In this document: piece by piece, positions 14,374-22,100 of the stretch
How positions within the stretch are numbered: position 1 is the first letter of the stretch
Layout: every line of letters starts with the position of its first letter
Assembly: GCA_017415715.1 (NCBI GenBank)
Contig: JAFQFD010000027.1
Coordinates: 1-64,000, forward strand
Reading direction: 5' to 3'
Length of the DNA stretch: 64,000 nucleotides
Origin: Bacteroidales bacterium
GTDB taxonomy: Bacteria; Bacteroidota; Bacteroidia; Bacteroidales; UBA932
Translations under genes and position numbers: made by a program
Notes under the pieces: model-generated
Told to the model about the DNA's origin: nothing
Databases searched by the model: none
What the model saw: the letters and a program-made list of their open reading frames with translations, nothing else

Positions 14374-14871
14374 TTAAAATGGAAGGTCGTCGCCCGGATC
14401 CTCTTCTATAGGCTTTACCTGAGGCTGCGCAGCAGGCTGGACCTGCTGAACCGGCTGCTGCTGTGGCGCAGGCTGCTGGTATCCACCCTGTGGCTGGCCA
14501 GGTGTCTGATATCCGCCCTGAGGGTTCTGTCCGTCCGGTCTTCTGCCGAGAAGTTGGAGAGTGTCTGCGACAATCTCGGTCACATATCTCTTGTTGCCGG
14601 TCTGATCGTCCCATGACCTTGTGCGGATGCGACCTTCTATATATACCTGCGTGCCCTTCTTGACATACTTCTCGACAACATCCGCTGTGTTTCTCCACAC
14701 TACGATGTTGTGCCACTCGGTGTGCTCCTGCAGGTTGCCGTTTCTGTCACGATATCTCTCTGTGGTTGCAAGTCTGAATGTCGCAACCTTCGCTCCGTTG
14801 TTTACATCGCCAGTGTAGCGGATCTCAGGATCCTGTCCTACGTTGCCGATGAGTATTGCCTTGTTTATCAT
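14374..14871 (-). CDS. ssb: Single-stranded DNA-binding protein
   Basis: A 165-residue SSB. The OB-fold (residues 1 to about 108) begins MINKAILIGNVGQDPEIRYT and contains the WHNIVVW strand. A Gln/Pro/Gly-rich disordered linker follows (QGGYQTPGQPQGG type repeats, about 113-153), then the acidic tip DDLPF that recruits replication and repair proteins. It is the only ssb in the window and heads a two-gene unit with purA. Confidence 0.96.
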   Translation of the reverse strand: MINKAILIGNVGQDPEIRYTGDVNNGAKVATFRLATTERYRDRNGNLQEHTEWHNIVVWRNTADVVEKYVKKGTQVYIEGRIRTRSWDDQTGNKRYVTEIVADTLQLLGRRPDGQNPQGGYQTPGQPQGGYQQPAPQQQPVQQVQPAAQPQVKPIEEDPGDDLPF

Positions 14872-14943
14872 ATATTTTGTGTTTGTTTTATTTCAGTCCC
14901 AAAAACTTTGCAAGTTAGTCATAAAATCTAAAATAATCAGCAC

Positions 14944-15792
14944 TTATTTCGATTTTATAACCTCCTTCATAGAACTTTCGTCAGGAGTCTCTCCGGTGAA
15001 TATTTCATATCCTGTCACGGCTTGAAGCAGGAGCCATACCTGGCCTTCTGTATATGTTGCATCAGGATTTGCATGAAGCATCTTCTGTATCAGCTCATTG
15101 TCGAATGACGGATTGCGATAATTGGCTTCAAGTATATGTTTTGGCCTGCCAGCCGCGAAATCTTCGTATGTGAGAGTGTCCAGTTCCGGAATCCTCACAG
15201 GAAGGTTGTAGATCACGATGTCAGCCTTCCTGAACTCCTCTCGGAAGCAGCTCAGCGGTTTTATCTCATCACTATATATGGTCCTGTTGAGAACGACAGT
15301 CTCCATCCCCAATGCTCTTGCTGCCGCTGCCGCCGCTTTACCCGCCCCTCCAATGCCGACTATAAGGACATGTCTCATCTGGTGTTGTTGCAGGTTTAGA
15401 AAGCGTGCTACCCCCCTGGCCGCAGGGGGAAGGAGCGCCCCGAAGGGGGCGACAGGGGTTCTTTCTAAACCTGCAACAACACCATATAGCCATTCACGGA
15501 CTCCGAGATAGTCGGAGTTGTGGGCTTTGACGCCTTCCGGAGTCTTGATCAGCAGATTAGTTGCCCCGACAAGGCTGCATTCCTCCGAGATGATGTCTGC
15601 CTTCTTGAGCGCCAGTTCCTTGAACGGAGCGGTCACATTGATTCCGTCATATTCATTCAGGAATATCTTATACGCCTCTTCGAAATCCGGCGTTTCAATC
15701 AGTTCGTACGGATATCTGCCGGCATACCCCGCCTTGAAAAGGGCAGGGGAAAGCGAATGCGCTATGGGATGTCCGATCAGACCGAATTTCAT
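14944..15792 (-). CDS. aroE: Shikimate dehydrogenase carrying an in-frame palindromic insertion
   Basis: A 282-residue AroE, the NADPH-dependent reductase of 3-dehydroshikimate. The shikimate site is intact (GHPIAHSLSP near the start, NVTAPFKE with the catalytic Lys, AHNSDYLG), as is the nucleotide-binding loop GIGGAGKAA. Residues about 103-138, between the two domains, are encoded by a 105-bp palindrome (15380-15484) and read GVVAGLERTP...RGVARFLNLQQHQ. That stretch is Pro/Ala/Arg-rich and has no counterpart in the family, whose usual length is about 250-270. The frame stays open, so the enzyme may be functional with a surface loop. The start overlaps the upstream methyltransferase stop by 4 bases. 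Confidence 0.93.
   Translation of the reverse strand: MKFGLIGHPIAHSLSPALFKAGYAGRYPYELIETPDFEEAYKIFLNEYDGINVTAPFKELALKKADIISEECSLVGATNLLIKTPEGVKAHNSDYLGVREWLYGVVAGLERTPVAPFGALLPPAARGVARFLNLQQHQMRHVLIVGIGGAGKAAAAAARALGMETVVLNRTIYSDEIKPLSCFREEFRKADIVIYNLPVRIPELDTLTYEDFAAGRPKHILEANYRNPSFDNELIQKMLHANPDATYTEGQVWLLLQAVTGYEIFTGETPDESSMKEVIKSK
15380..15484 (+). repeat. Palindromic element, copy A (inside aroE)
   Basis: A perfect 24-bp inverted repeat (15380-15403 with 15461-15484) encloses a 57-base core. The core starts CGTGCTACC and contains two hairpins: CCCCCTG-GCCG-CAGGGGG and CGCCCC-GAAG-GGGGCG. The core layout is shared with the copies at 21774, 22101 and 41800, but the arm sequence is unique to this copy. 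It lies in the coding region of aroE and is read without a stop. Confidence 0.9.
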
Positions 15793-16607
15793 GAGTTCCT
15801 TTGTCTTACTGCTTCAAACATGAGGATGGCTGCTGATACTGAGACATTCAGCGAGTCCAGCCTTCCGAGCATAGGTATCTTGATGTGGGCGTCAGCGGCC
15901 TTTCTCCATACATTTGTGAGTCCTGTCGCCTCTGTGCCCATGACAATGGCGGTTCCGCCTTTCATGTCAGTCTCATAATACCACTCGGAATCCTGCAGCT
16001 GGGCTGTATATATCTTTATGCCATTGTTCTTGAGCCATGCAATTGCCTCCTCTGAGGTCGCTGTCGCTACGGGAACGGTGAATATGGCTCCTATGCTCGA
16101 GCGGATGAGATTCGGATTGTACATGTCCGTCAGCGGGTCGCAGACGATGACGGCGTCAACGCCAGACGCGTCTGCGCTTCTGAGAACAGCTCCCAGATTG
16201 CCTGGCTTCTCTACGGATTCCAGCACGACAACGAGAGGATTCTTCTTCAGTTTCAGGCTGTCAAGAGTCATCTCCTTGCAATGCATCTCTGCAATCACGC
16301 CTTCCGTCCCGCCGCGATATGCCACCTTGTCATAAAGGTGCTGCGGTATCTCTATGATCTGGCACATCATGCCGCAGAAATTCTCTTCCACTGCTCCCAG
16401 GATGCTGTCAAACTCCTTCTCAGTGATGATATCGCGGCATATGAAGAAGGTATGCGGCTCATAGCCCGCCTCCACACAATGAATGATCTCTCGTCTTCCT
16501 TCCACGACAAAAAGCCCTTTCTTCCTTCTCTCCTTCGACTTTTCCTGAAGAGTCAGCAGCTCCTTTATCTTGGCATTCTGCGCTGATGTAATATTCTCGG
16601 TTCTCAT
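15789..16607 (-). CDS. TrmH/SpoU-family RNA 2'-O-methyltransferase
   Basis: A 272-residue protein of the SPOUT superfamily. An N-terminal substrate-binding domain (SAQNAKIKELLTLQEKSKERRKKGLFVVEGRRE, residues 8 to about 40) precedes the knotted methyltransferase domain with LESVEKPGNLGAVLRSADASG, IVMGTEATGL and LNVSVSAAILMFEA, the three SpoU motifs. It probably methylates a ribose in rRNA or tRNA; the exact site cannot be read from sequence. It overlaps aroE by 4 bases. A TATATTTG promoter element ends only 4 bases before the ATG. Confidence 0.92.
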   Translation of the reverse strand: MRTENITSAQNAKIKELLTLQEKSKERRKKGLFVVEGRREIIHCVEAGYEPHTFFICRDIITEKEFDSILGAVEENFCGMMCQIIEIPQHLYDKVAYRGGTEGVIAEMHCKEMTLDSLKLKKNPLVVVLESVEKPGNLGAVLRSADASGVDAVIVCDPLTDMYNPNLIRSSIGAIFTVPVATATSEEAIAWLKNNGIKIYTAQLQDSEWYYETDMKGGTAIVMGTEATGLTNVWRKAADAHIKIPMLGRLDSLNVSVSAAILMFEAVRQRNS

Positions 16608-16611
16608 AGTA

Positions 16612-16619
16612 CAAATATA
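16612..16619 (-). promoter_or_regulatory. Bacteroides-type -7 element, methyltransferase-aroE
   Basis: On the minus strand TATATTTG matches TAnnTTTG exactly and is followed by only TACT before the ATG of the methyltransferase (16607). Transcription would start at or next to the start codon, giving a leaderless or near-leaderless mRNA. No clear -33 TTTG was found. Confidence 0.5.
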
Positions 16620-16625
16620 ACTAAT

Positions 16626-17132
16626 TTATTCATACCAGGTCTTGTATAGGAGGTAGTGTTCGGCGTTTGCGTTGGCTTTTGCCCGGATGGTTTCCGAGCC
16701 GTCCTTGATCTTGCGGGCAGGAATGCCAGCCCATATGCCCGGCTCAAGCTTCTGGTTGGCCGGGACTACGGCTCCGGCCGCGATAATGGTTCCATCTGGA
16801 ATGATGGTGTTATCCATGACAATGGCTCCCATGCCTATGATGACGTCATTGCCTATGATGCAACCATGGACGTTGGCTCCATGCCCGATCGAGACGTCAT
16901 TGCCTATGATGCATTCCGACTGCTGATAGGTCGCATGCAGCACGGCATTGTCCTGAATGTTCACCCTGTCGCCGATGCGTATCGCTCCGACGTCTCCGCG
17001 CAGCACAGCGCCATACCACACGCTGCAGTCATCTCCGATCTCCACCGTTCCGATAATCGTCGCCGTCTCCGCCAGAAACGCGCGCTCTCCAATGACGGGC
17101 CTGTCGCTCTTGAGTTCCTTTATTATTGCCAT
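16626..17132 (-). CDS. Gamma-carbonic-anhydrase-like hexapeptide-repeat protein
   Basis: A 168-residue left-handed beta-helix protein built from hexapeptide repeats (TATIIGTVEIGDDCSVWYGAVLRGDVGAIRIGDRVNIQDNAVLH and onwards). The conserved metal-binding histidines of the gamma-CA family appear as VLHAT and SIGHGANVHGC. It is related to YrdA/PaaY proteins; it may be a zinc enzyme (carbonic anhydrase or thioesterase) but activity cannot be inferred. It lies just after the following small exported protein gene on the same strand, with a 3-base gap. Confidence 0.9.
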   Translation of the reverse strand: MAIIKELKSDRPVIGERAFLAETATIIGTVEIGDDCSVWYGAVLRGDVGAIRIGDRVNIQDNAVLHATYQQSECIIGNDVSIGHGANVHGCIIGNDVIIGMGAIVMDNTIIPDGTIIAAGAVVPANQKLEPGIWAGIPARKIKDGSETIRAKANANAEHYLLYKTWYE

Positions 17133-17135
17133 GTC

Positions 17136-17762
17136 CTATAATCTAATTCCTATTCCCGCCATGCCGAAGGTGTTGGCGGCGGATATGTTCACCTCGGCCA
17201 GACCGTAGACCCTGCCTTTGCCGAATTTGATGCCGACAGGGGCGATGTAAGGCATCGGGAACGGGAACGCGAATGCTGTGCCTATTCCTAATGCAGAGTA
17301 CATGCTGAAGCTTTCTCTTACGATCCATTTGAAGCGGACATCTGCCGAGATCGAGCCCCAGACCATGGTGCTTCTGTCGGCCAGAGAAGGCTCTGCATTC
17401 TTATCATATTCCTTCTTGCTTCCGGTTGAAGGGATTTCCGGATATTGAAGGACATCATATATGGTGAGATGTATGTTTCCCAGGGCGGAAACCTCCCATC
17501 GCTTTCCCCATGAGAATGTGTATCCGACATTCAGTCCCGGCTGATAATGTTCCTTTATGGTCTGTCCGTTCCTGGATGCTTCGATCTGCCTGTCCAGCCA
17601 AGGATATTCAGCAAGAAATACAAGGCTTGGATAGCCAGTGGTGATCTCTATGGCGTGCTGATAAGGATATTGGCGCTTGACCTTCGTCGTGTCCTGAGAT
17701 GTCTCACGGGCATTAAGGCCGGCGCAGATCAGCAGTGCAGCAATGATGAAAGTTCTTTTCAT
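17136..17762 (-). CDS. Small exported beta-barrel-like protein, unknown function
   Basis: A 208-residue protein with a Sec signal peptide (MKRTFIIAALLICAGLNA, cleavage near ARE). The mature part has alternating aromatic/hydrophobic strands (TTGYPSLVFLAEYPWL, YTFSWGKRWEVSALGNIHL, SADVRFKWIVRESF, YGLAEVNISAANTFGMAGIGIRL), which suggests a small outer-membrane barrel of about eight strands. I do not recognise the family. It is probably co-transcribed with the hexapeptide protein, 3 bases downstream. Confidence 0.75.
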   Translation of the reverse strand: MKRTFIIAALLICAGLNARETSQDTTKVKRQYPYQHAIEITTGYPSLVFLAEYPWLDRQIEASRNGQTIKEHYQPGLNVGYTFSWGKRWEVSALGNIHLTIYDVLQYPEIPSTGSKKEYDKNAEPSLADRSTMVWGSISADVRFKWIVRESFSMYSALGIGTAFAFPFPMPYIAPVGIKFGKGRVYGLAEVNISAANTFGMAGIGIRL

Positions 17763-17806
17763 GGCGCGCTATTTAAGTGTTGACTTTCCAAAGATAACAC
17801 TTAAAA

Positions 17807-17889
17807 GCACAAAATCGGTCAGTTTTGTGTTTTAGACCAGTGAAAATGACATTAAAAGCACAAAAACGACCGTTTTTGTGCTTTTAATG
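17807..17889. repeat. AT-rich double palindrome at the 3' end of lysS
   Basis: Two palindromes lie side by side. The second is perfect: 19-bp arms (17850-17868 and 17871-17889) built on AAAAGCACAAAAACG and its complement around a 2-base centre. The first, about 17807-17834, is a degenerate version (AAAGCACAAAA paired with TTTTGTGTTTT). Together they match, in inverted orientation, the pair at 21261-21348. Being 26 bases past the lysS stop they may act as a transcript-end structure. Confidence 0.8.
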
Positions 17890-17914
17890 TTGCTGCAGCT
17901 AGCAGTGAAATATC

Positions 17915-19429
17915 CTACTGATTCTTTGGCCTCATCTGAGGGAAGAAGAGAACATCCTGGATGGTAGGGGAATTGGTCATGAACATGGTCAGACGGTCGA
18001 TTCCCATTCCAAGGCCTGATGTAGGAGGCATTCCGTACTCGAGTGCGCGTACGAAGTCCATGTCGATGAACATAGCCTCGTCGTCTCCCTTGTCCTTCAG
18101 CTTGAGTTGGTCCTGGAAGCGCTCGTACTGGTCGATCGGGTCGTTCAGCTCGCTGTATGCGTTCGCAAGCTCCTTTCCGCATACGAAGAGCTCGAAACGC
18201 TCTGTGAGGTCAGGATTTGTGCGGTGGCGCTTTGTGAGCGGCGACATCTCCACAGGATAGTCTGTGATGAATGTAGGCTGCACGAGATGCTTCTCGCAGT
18301 ATTCTCCGAAGATTGCGTCTATGAGCTTGCCCTTTCCGAATGAAGGGTCAGTCTCCACATGGAGTTTCTTGCAGGTCTCGCGGAGCTCGTCCTCAGACAT
18401 GCCTGCGACATCAACTCCTGCATATTCCTTGATGGCCTCGAGGATAGGGAGGCGGCGGAACGGCGGCTTGAAGTCAACCTGGTTCTCGCCGATAGTAACC
18501 TCTGTCTTGCCGTGGAGCTTGAGAGCGATCTTCTCAAGGAGCTTCTCTACGAACTCCATCATCCAGATATAGTCCTTGTAAGCCACATAGATCTCCATGC
18601 AGGTGAACTCCGGGTTGTGGGTCTTGTCCATACCCTCGTTGCGGAAGTCCTTTGCGAACTCATATACTCCATGGTATCCGCCGACAATGAGTCTCTTGAG
18701 GTAGAGCTCGTTGGCGATGCGGAGGTAGAGAGGAATGTCGAGAGCGTTGTGGTGAGTGATGAACGGACGTGCTGTCGCACCGCCAGGGATGCTCTGGAGG
18801 ATAGGAGTCTCCACCTCAAGGCAGCCTGCCTCGTTGAAATACTCACGCATTGTAGCCACGATCTGGCTTCTCTTGATGAATGTATCACGTACCTGAGGGT
18901 TTACGATCAGGTCTACATATCTCTGTCTGTATTTGAGCTCAGGATCAGAGAATGCGTCGAACACCTCGCCGTCCTTCTCTTTCACGATAGGGAGGACGCG
19001 GAGAGACTTGCTGAGGAGTGTCAGCTCCTTGGCATGGATCGAAAGCTGGCCGGTCTTGGTGATGAAGGCGAATCCCTTGATGCCGATGATGTCACCGATG
19101 TCGAGGAGTTTCTTCCATACTGTGTTATACATGGTCTTGTCTTCACCTGGGCAGATCTCGTCGCGGTTGACATAGATCTGGATGCGGCCTGTCTCGTCCT
19201 GCAGTTCGCCGAATGATGCGGCGCCCATGATGCGCCTTGACATGATGCGGCCTGCGATGACTACATCCTGGAAGTTGCCTTTCTCCTCGTCATACTCAGC
19301 CTTCACCTGCGCAGCAGATGTGTTGATTGGGTAGAGTGGTGCCGGATAAGGCTCGATTCCGAGTTCTCTGAGCTTTGCGAGCGATTCTCTTCTGAACAGC
19401 TCCTGCTCGTTGAGGTCCATAATGCTCAT
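17915..19429 (-). CDS. lysS: Lysyl-tRNA synthetase, class II
   Basis: A 504-residue LysRS. An N-terminal anticodon-binding OB-fold (about residues 55-160, [31 protein letters not shown]) precedes the class II catalytic core: motif 1 around [11 protein letters not shown], motif 2 [20 protein letters not shown], motif 3 [16 protein letters not shown]. The length equals that of the classical bacterial enzyme. It is divergent from recJ; a TAAATTTG element on the minus strand (19467-19474) is the likely promoter. Confidence 0.98.
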   Translation of the reverse strand: MSIMDLNEQELFRRESLAKLRELGIEPYPAPLYPINTSAAQVKAEYDEEKGNFQDVVIAGRIMSRRIMGAASFGELQDETGRIQIYVNRDEICPGEDKTMYNTVWKKLLDIGDIIGIKGFAFITKTGQLSIHAKELTLLSKSLRVLPIVKEKDGEVFDAFSDPELKYRQRYVDLIVNPQVRDTFIKRSQIVATMREYFNEAGCLEVETPILQSIPGGATARPFITHHNALDIPLYLRIANELYLKRLIVGGYHGVYEFAKDFRNEGMDKTHNPEFTCMEIYVAYKDYIWMMEFVEKLLEKIALKLHGKTEVTIGENQVDFKPPFRRLPILEAIKEYAGVDVAGMSEDELRETCKKLHVETDPSFGKGKLIDAIFGEYCEKHLVQPTFITDYPVEMSPLTKRHRTNPDLTERFELFVCGKELANAYSELNDPIDQYERFQDQLKLKDKGDDEAMFIDMDFVRALEYGMPPTSGLGMGIDRLTMFMTNSPTIQDVLFFPQMRPKNQ

Positions 19430-19466
19430 AATTATATCTTTTAAACTGTTTATTCCAAAAATCCCA

Positions 19467-19474
19467 CAAATTTA
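19467..19474 (-). promoter_or_regulatory. Bacteroides-type -7 element for lysS
   Basis: TAAATTTG on the minus strand matches TAnnTTTG; the lysS ATG (19429) is about 37 bases downstream, giving a leader of about 30 bases. No convincing -33 element. Confidence 0.5.
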
Positions 19475-19496
19475 ATATAAATAATAAAAAAATCCA

Positions 19497-19504
19497 TATC
19501 TTTG
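19497..19504 (+). promoter_or_regulatory. Bacteroides-type -7 element for recJ
   Basis: TATCTTTG is an exact TAnnTTTG match and ends 6 bases before the recJ ATG at 19511, so the recJ transcript is predicted to begin almost at the start codon. Confidence 0.5.
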
Positions 19505-19510
19505 TATACT

Positions 19511-21247
19511 ATGGCGGTAGAAAAGATATGGAAATTCAGGGAAACGGCTGATCCTGATAATGTCAGGCAGCTTGCTTCTGAGCTGGGAGTGGATCCGGTG
19601 CTTGCGGAACTTCTGGTCCAGAGGGGAGTTCATACCTTCGAACAGGCCCGCTCATTCTTCCGCCCGAGCCTGGAAAACCTCCACGATCCGTTCCTGATGA
19701 AGGACATGGACAAGGCTGTGGAGAGAGTGCATCAGGCCGTTTCAACAGGAGAGAGGATTCTTGTATACGGAGACTATGACGTTGACGGAACCACAGCGGT
19801 CTCGCTCGTATATTCCTTCCTCCGCCGTCTGACAAAGGCTGTCGATTTCTATATTCCAGAGAGATATGACGAAGGCTATGGCGTCTCATACAAGGGCATC
19901 GACTGGGCGTCCGAAAACCGTTTCGGCCTCATAATCACTCTTGACTGTGGCATCAAGGCCAATGAAAAGGTAGAGTATGCAAGGGAGAAGGGCATAGACA
20001 TGATCATATGTGACCACCATCTTCCTGAGAACGAACTTCCGAAGGCTGTCGCAGTTTTGGATCCGAAGAGGGAAGACTGCCATTATCCTTTCGATGACCT
20101 TTCCGGATGCGGTGTGGGCTTCAAGCTTGTACAGGCATATTCACAGAAGTTCGGCATCGCTTTCGACACACTGATTCCGCTTCTTGACCTTCTCGTAGTC
20201 AGCATAGCGTCTGACCTTGTGTCTGTGACAGACGAGAACAGGGTCCTCGCTCATTTCGGTCTCAAGCAGCTCAATGTCAGCCCTCGCCAGGGACTCATGG
20301 CCATGATCCAGCTTTCGGGCCTTGAGCCTGGCCATCTGACTATTGACGACATCGTCTTCAAGATCGGCCCGCGCATCAATGCGGCCGGCCGTATGGAGAC
20401 AGGCCGCATCGCAGTGGAGCTTCTGACTGCAACTGACGCCAGGACTGCAATCAGGATCGGAACAGAGATCAACGAGCATAATAACGAAAGAAAGAACATA
20501 GACCGCCGCATCACCCAGGAAGCCCTGGAGATGGTGGAGTCGCAGCAGTGTCTTTCATACGGTAAGGCTACGATCGTATATAACCCGCAATGGCATAAGG
20601 GAGTGGTCGGAATCGTCGCCTCAAGACTTGTAGAGGCATATTACAAGCCGACGATCGTCTTCACGAAGTCTCAGGAAGGACTCGTGACAGGATCTGCACG
20701 AAGCGTACATTGCTTCGACCTTTATGGCGCCATAGAAAGCTGCGCTGACCTCCTTGAAAATTTCGGAGGCCATCTTTACGCAGCAGGTCTCACTTTGAAA
20801 GAAGAGAATCTTCCGGAGTTCTGCGAGAGGATAGAGAAGTTCATATCAGAAGCGATCATTCCTGAAATGCAGACACCTGTAGTAGAGATAGATGCAATGC
20901 TGAATTTCTCGCAGATCACGCCGAAATTCCTGCGTATCCTCAAGCAGTTCCAGCCTTTCGGCCCGGGCAACAGCATGCCGATCTTCAGGACTGACAATGT
21001 CTATGACAACGGCAGCATCCGCAAGGTGGGAGCCGAGGGTGGACACCTCAAGCTCGAACTCATCCAGGAGTCGCAGCCATACCACCACATATCGGCAATA
21101 GCCTTCAACATGGCGGACTACTTTGAGAACATCAAGGCCGGCAATCCGGTGGATGTCTGCTATTCAATTGTAGAGAATTATTACAGAGGCACAGCGAACA
21201 CTCAGCTCCGCATCAAAGACATCCGCGAGCGCGACGAGATGATCTGA
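19511..21247 (+). CDS. recJ: Single-stranded-DNA-specific exonuclease RecJ
   Basis: A 578-residue DHH-superfamily 5'-3' exonuclease acting in recombination and repair. Metal-binding motifs are YGDYDVDGTTA (about residues 87-97), ITLDCGIK, and ICDHHLPENELPKAVAVLDPKR (about 160-182). The DHHA1 region has the KGVVGIVASRL and GGHLYAAGLTL motifs, and a C-terminal OB-like domain follows. A TTG at 19502 extends the frame by 3 codons, but it lies inside the promoter element, so the ATG at 19511 is preferred. It is divergent from lysS. Confidence 0.96.
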   Translation: MAVEKIWKFRETADPDNVRQLASELGVDPVLAELLVQRGVHTFEQARSFFRPSLENLHDPFLMKDMDKAVERVHQAVSTGERILVYGDYDVDGTTAVSLVYSFLRRLTKAVDFYIPERYDEGYGVSYKGIDWASENRFGLIITLDCGIKANEKVEYAREKGIDMIICDHHLPENELPKAVAVLDPKREDCHYPFDDLSGCGVGFKLVQAYSQKFGIAFDTLIPLLDLLVVSIASDLVSVTDENRVLAHFGLKQLNVSPRQGLMAMIQLSGLEPGHLTIDDIVFKIGPRINAAGRMETGRIAVELLTATDARTAIRIGTEINEHNNERKNIDRRITQEALEMVESQQCLSYGKATIVYNPQWHKGVVGIVASRLVEAYYKPTIVFTKSQEGLVTGSARSVHCFDLYGAIESCADLLENFGGHLYAAGLTLKEENLPEFCERIEKFISEAIIPEMQTPVVEIDAMLNFSQITPKFLRILKQFQPFGPGNSMPIFRTDNVYDNGSIRKVGAEGGHLKLELIQESQPYHHISAIAFNMADYFENIKAGNPVDVCYSIVENYYRGTANTQLRIKDIRERDEMI

Positions 21248-21260
21248 CCAACATGTTTAA

Positions 21261-21348
21261 AGTAAAAGCACAAAAACCCACGTTTTTGTGCTTTTAACTT
21301 AGTTTTCCCCGGTCCAAAACACAAATAAGCCCCTTTTTGTGCTTTTAA
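21261..21348. repeat. AT-rich double palindrome at the 3' end of recJ
   Basis: TAAAAGCACAAAAAC (about 21263-21277) pairs with GTTTTTGTGCTTTTA (about 21282-21296). A second, degenerate palindrome follows (AAAACACAAA near 21316 with TTTTTGTGCTTTT near 21334). Order and spacing are the reverse complement of the unit at 17807-17889. The rest of the gap up to aroK (21349-21444) has only short GCTTCGC/GCGAAGC repeats. Confidence 0.75.
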
Positions 21349-21444
21349 ATCCCGAAGCCTATGGTACTGCTCTGAGAAGCGCTTCGCTACTTGAATTCTT
21401 TGTCTATCGCTGTTTGGGGAACGGCGAAGCGGATAAGAACCTCT

Positions 21445-22089
21445 TCAGGAGAGCTTCGCTGTGATGGAGATGATATCTGAAGCTATGGCTTCGATTGATC
21501 TGCCGTCCGTGTCGACCGTGACGTGGGAGGTCTTTTCATATGTGGCTGCGCGCTGGTCCATCAGCGTCTCGATGCGGGTCCGGAGGTCCGCATCTGCGAG
21601 CATCGGCCTTCCGGCTGCCTCTCCGGCAAGATGCTCAACAAGAGTATCAACGGAAGCCCTGAGATAGACACACAAAGTCTTCTCCCTGACCATCAGAGCA
21701 CAAGCCTCAGTCATCACAGCCCCACCTCCCAATGCTAAAACGATGTCATTGTTGGTGTGTCTTTCTGATTCAGGGTGGCATGGAGAGGGTTTGGAAACCG
21801 TGCTACCCCTCTGGCCGCAGAGGGAGGGGCCCATCGCGATTCGCGATGGGAGGGATTGTTTCCAAACCCTCTCCATGCCACCATCTTTCAAAACTGCCTT
21901 CAACGCTTCCAGTTCCATCTGTCGGAACGCCGCTTCTCCTTCTGTGGCGAAGATTTCCGGGATGCTTCTTCCCTCGCGTTCTGCAATCACATCATCAAGG
22001 TCAATAAAAGAGCAGCAGAGCAGCTCCGAAAGTCGCCTTCCGACACTGCTCTTGCCACATCCCATAAATCCAGTCAATGATATGATCAT
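21445..22089 (-). CDS. aroK: Shikimate kinase carrying an in-frame palindromic insertion
   Basis: A 214-residue AroK, which phosphorylates shikimate with ATP. The Walker A loop GFMGCGKSS is at residues 7-15, the shikimate-binding aspartate region FIDLDDVIAEREG follows, and LALGGGAVMT gives the glycine triad. The family is about 170-180 residues. The excess is explained by residues about 70-106, encoded by a palindrome at 21774-21882 and reading GGMERVW...SKPSPCHP, placed just before the NDIVLALGGG strand. The frame is maintained. The position is close to the shikimate-binding region, so activity could be affected. Confidence 0.92.
   Translation of the reverse strand: MIISLTGFMGCGKSSVGRRLSELLCCSFIDLDDVIAEREGRSIPEIFATEGEAAFRQMELEALKAVLKDGGMERVWKQSLPSRIAMGPSLCGQRGSTVSKPSPCHPESERHTNNDIVLALGGGAVMTEACALMVREKTLCVYLRASVDTLVEHLAGEAAGRPMLADADLRTRIETLMDQRAATYEKTSHVTVDTDGRSIEAIASDIISITAKLS
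21774..21882 (+). repeat. Palindromic element, copy B (inside aroK)
   Basis: A perfect 25-bp inverted repeat (21774-21798 with 21858-21882) encloses a 59-base core that starts CGTGCTACCCC like copy A. Hairpin 1 is CCCTCTG-GCCG-CAGAGGG. Hairpin 2 is CCCATCGC...GCGATGGG. The core carries the blocks GGGAGGGGCCC and GGGAGGGATT also seen in copies C and D. The arm sequence is unrelated to the other copies. Confidence 0.9.
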
Positions 22090-22100
22090 AGTTTACTTCT

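Noticed and set aside
18359-19216. 285-codon plus-strand open frame opposite lysS (and a similar one opposite parC at 23265-24122)
   Set aside because: Both are frame shadows of codon-biased core genes; their composition (Leu/Val/Glu-rich, no motif) follows from the opposite strand.
21349-21444. Possible fifth palindromic element after recJ (repeated GCTTCGC/GCGAAGC)
   Set aside because: Only short 7-8 base matches; none of the core blocks GGCCGC or GGGAGGG and no outer stem.
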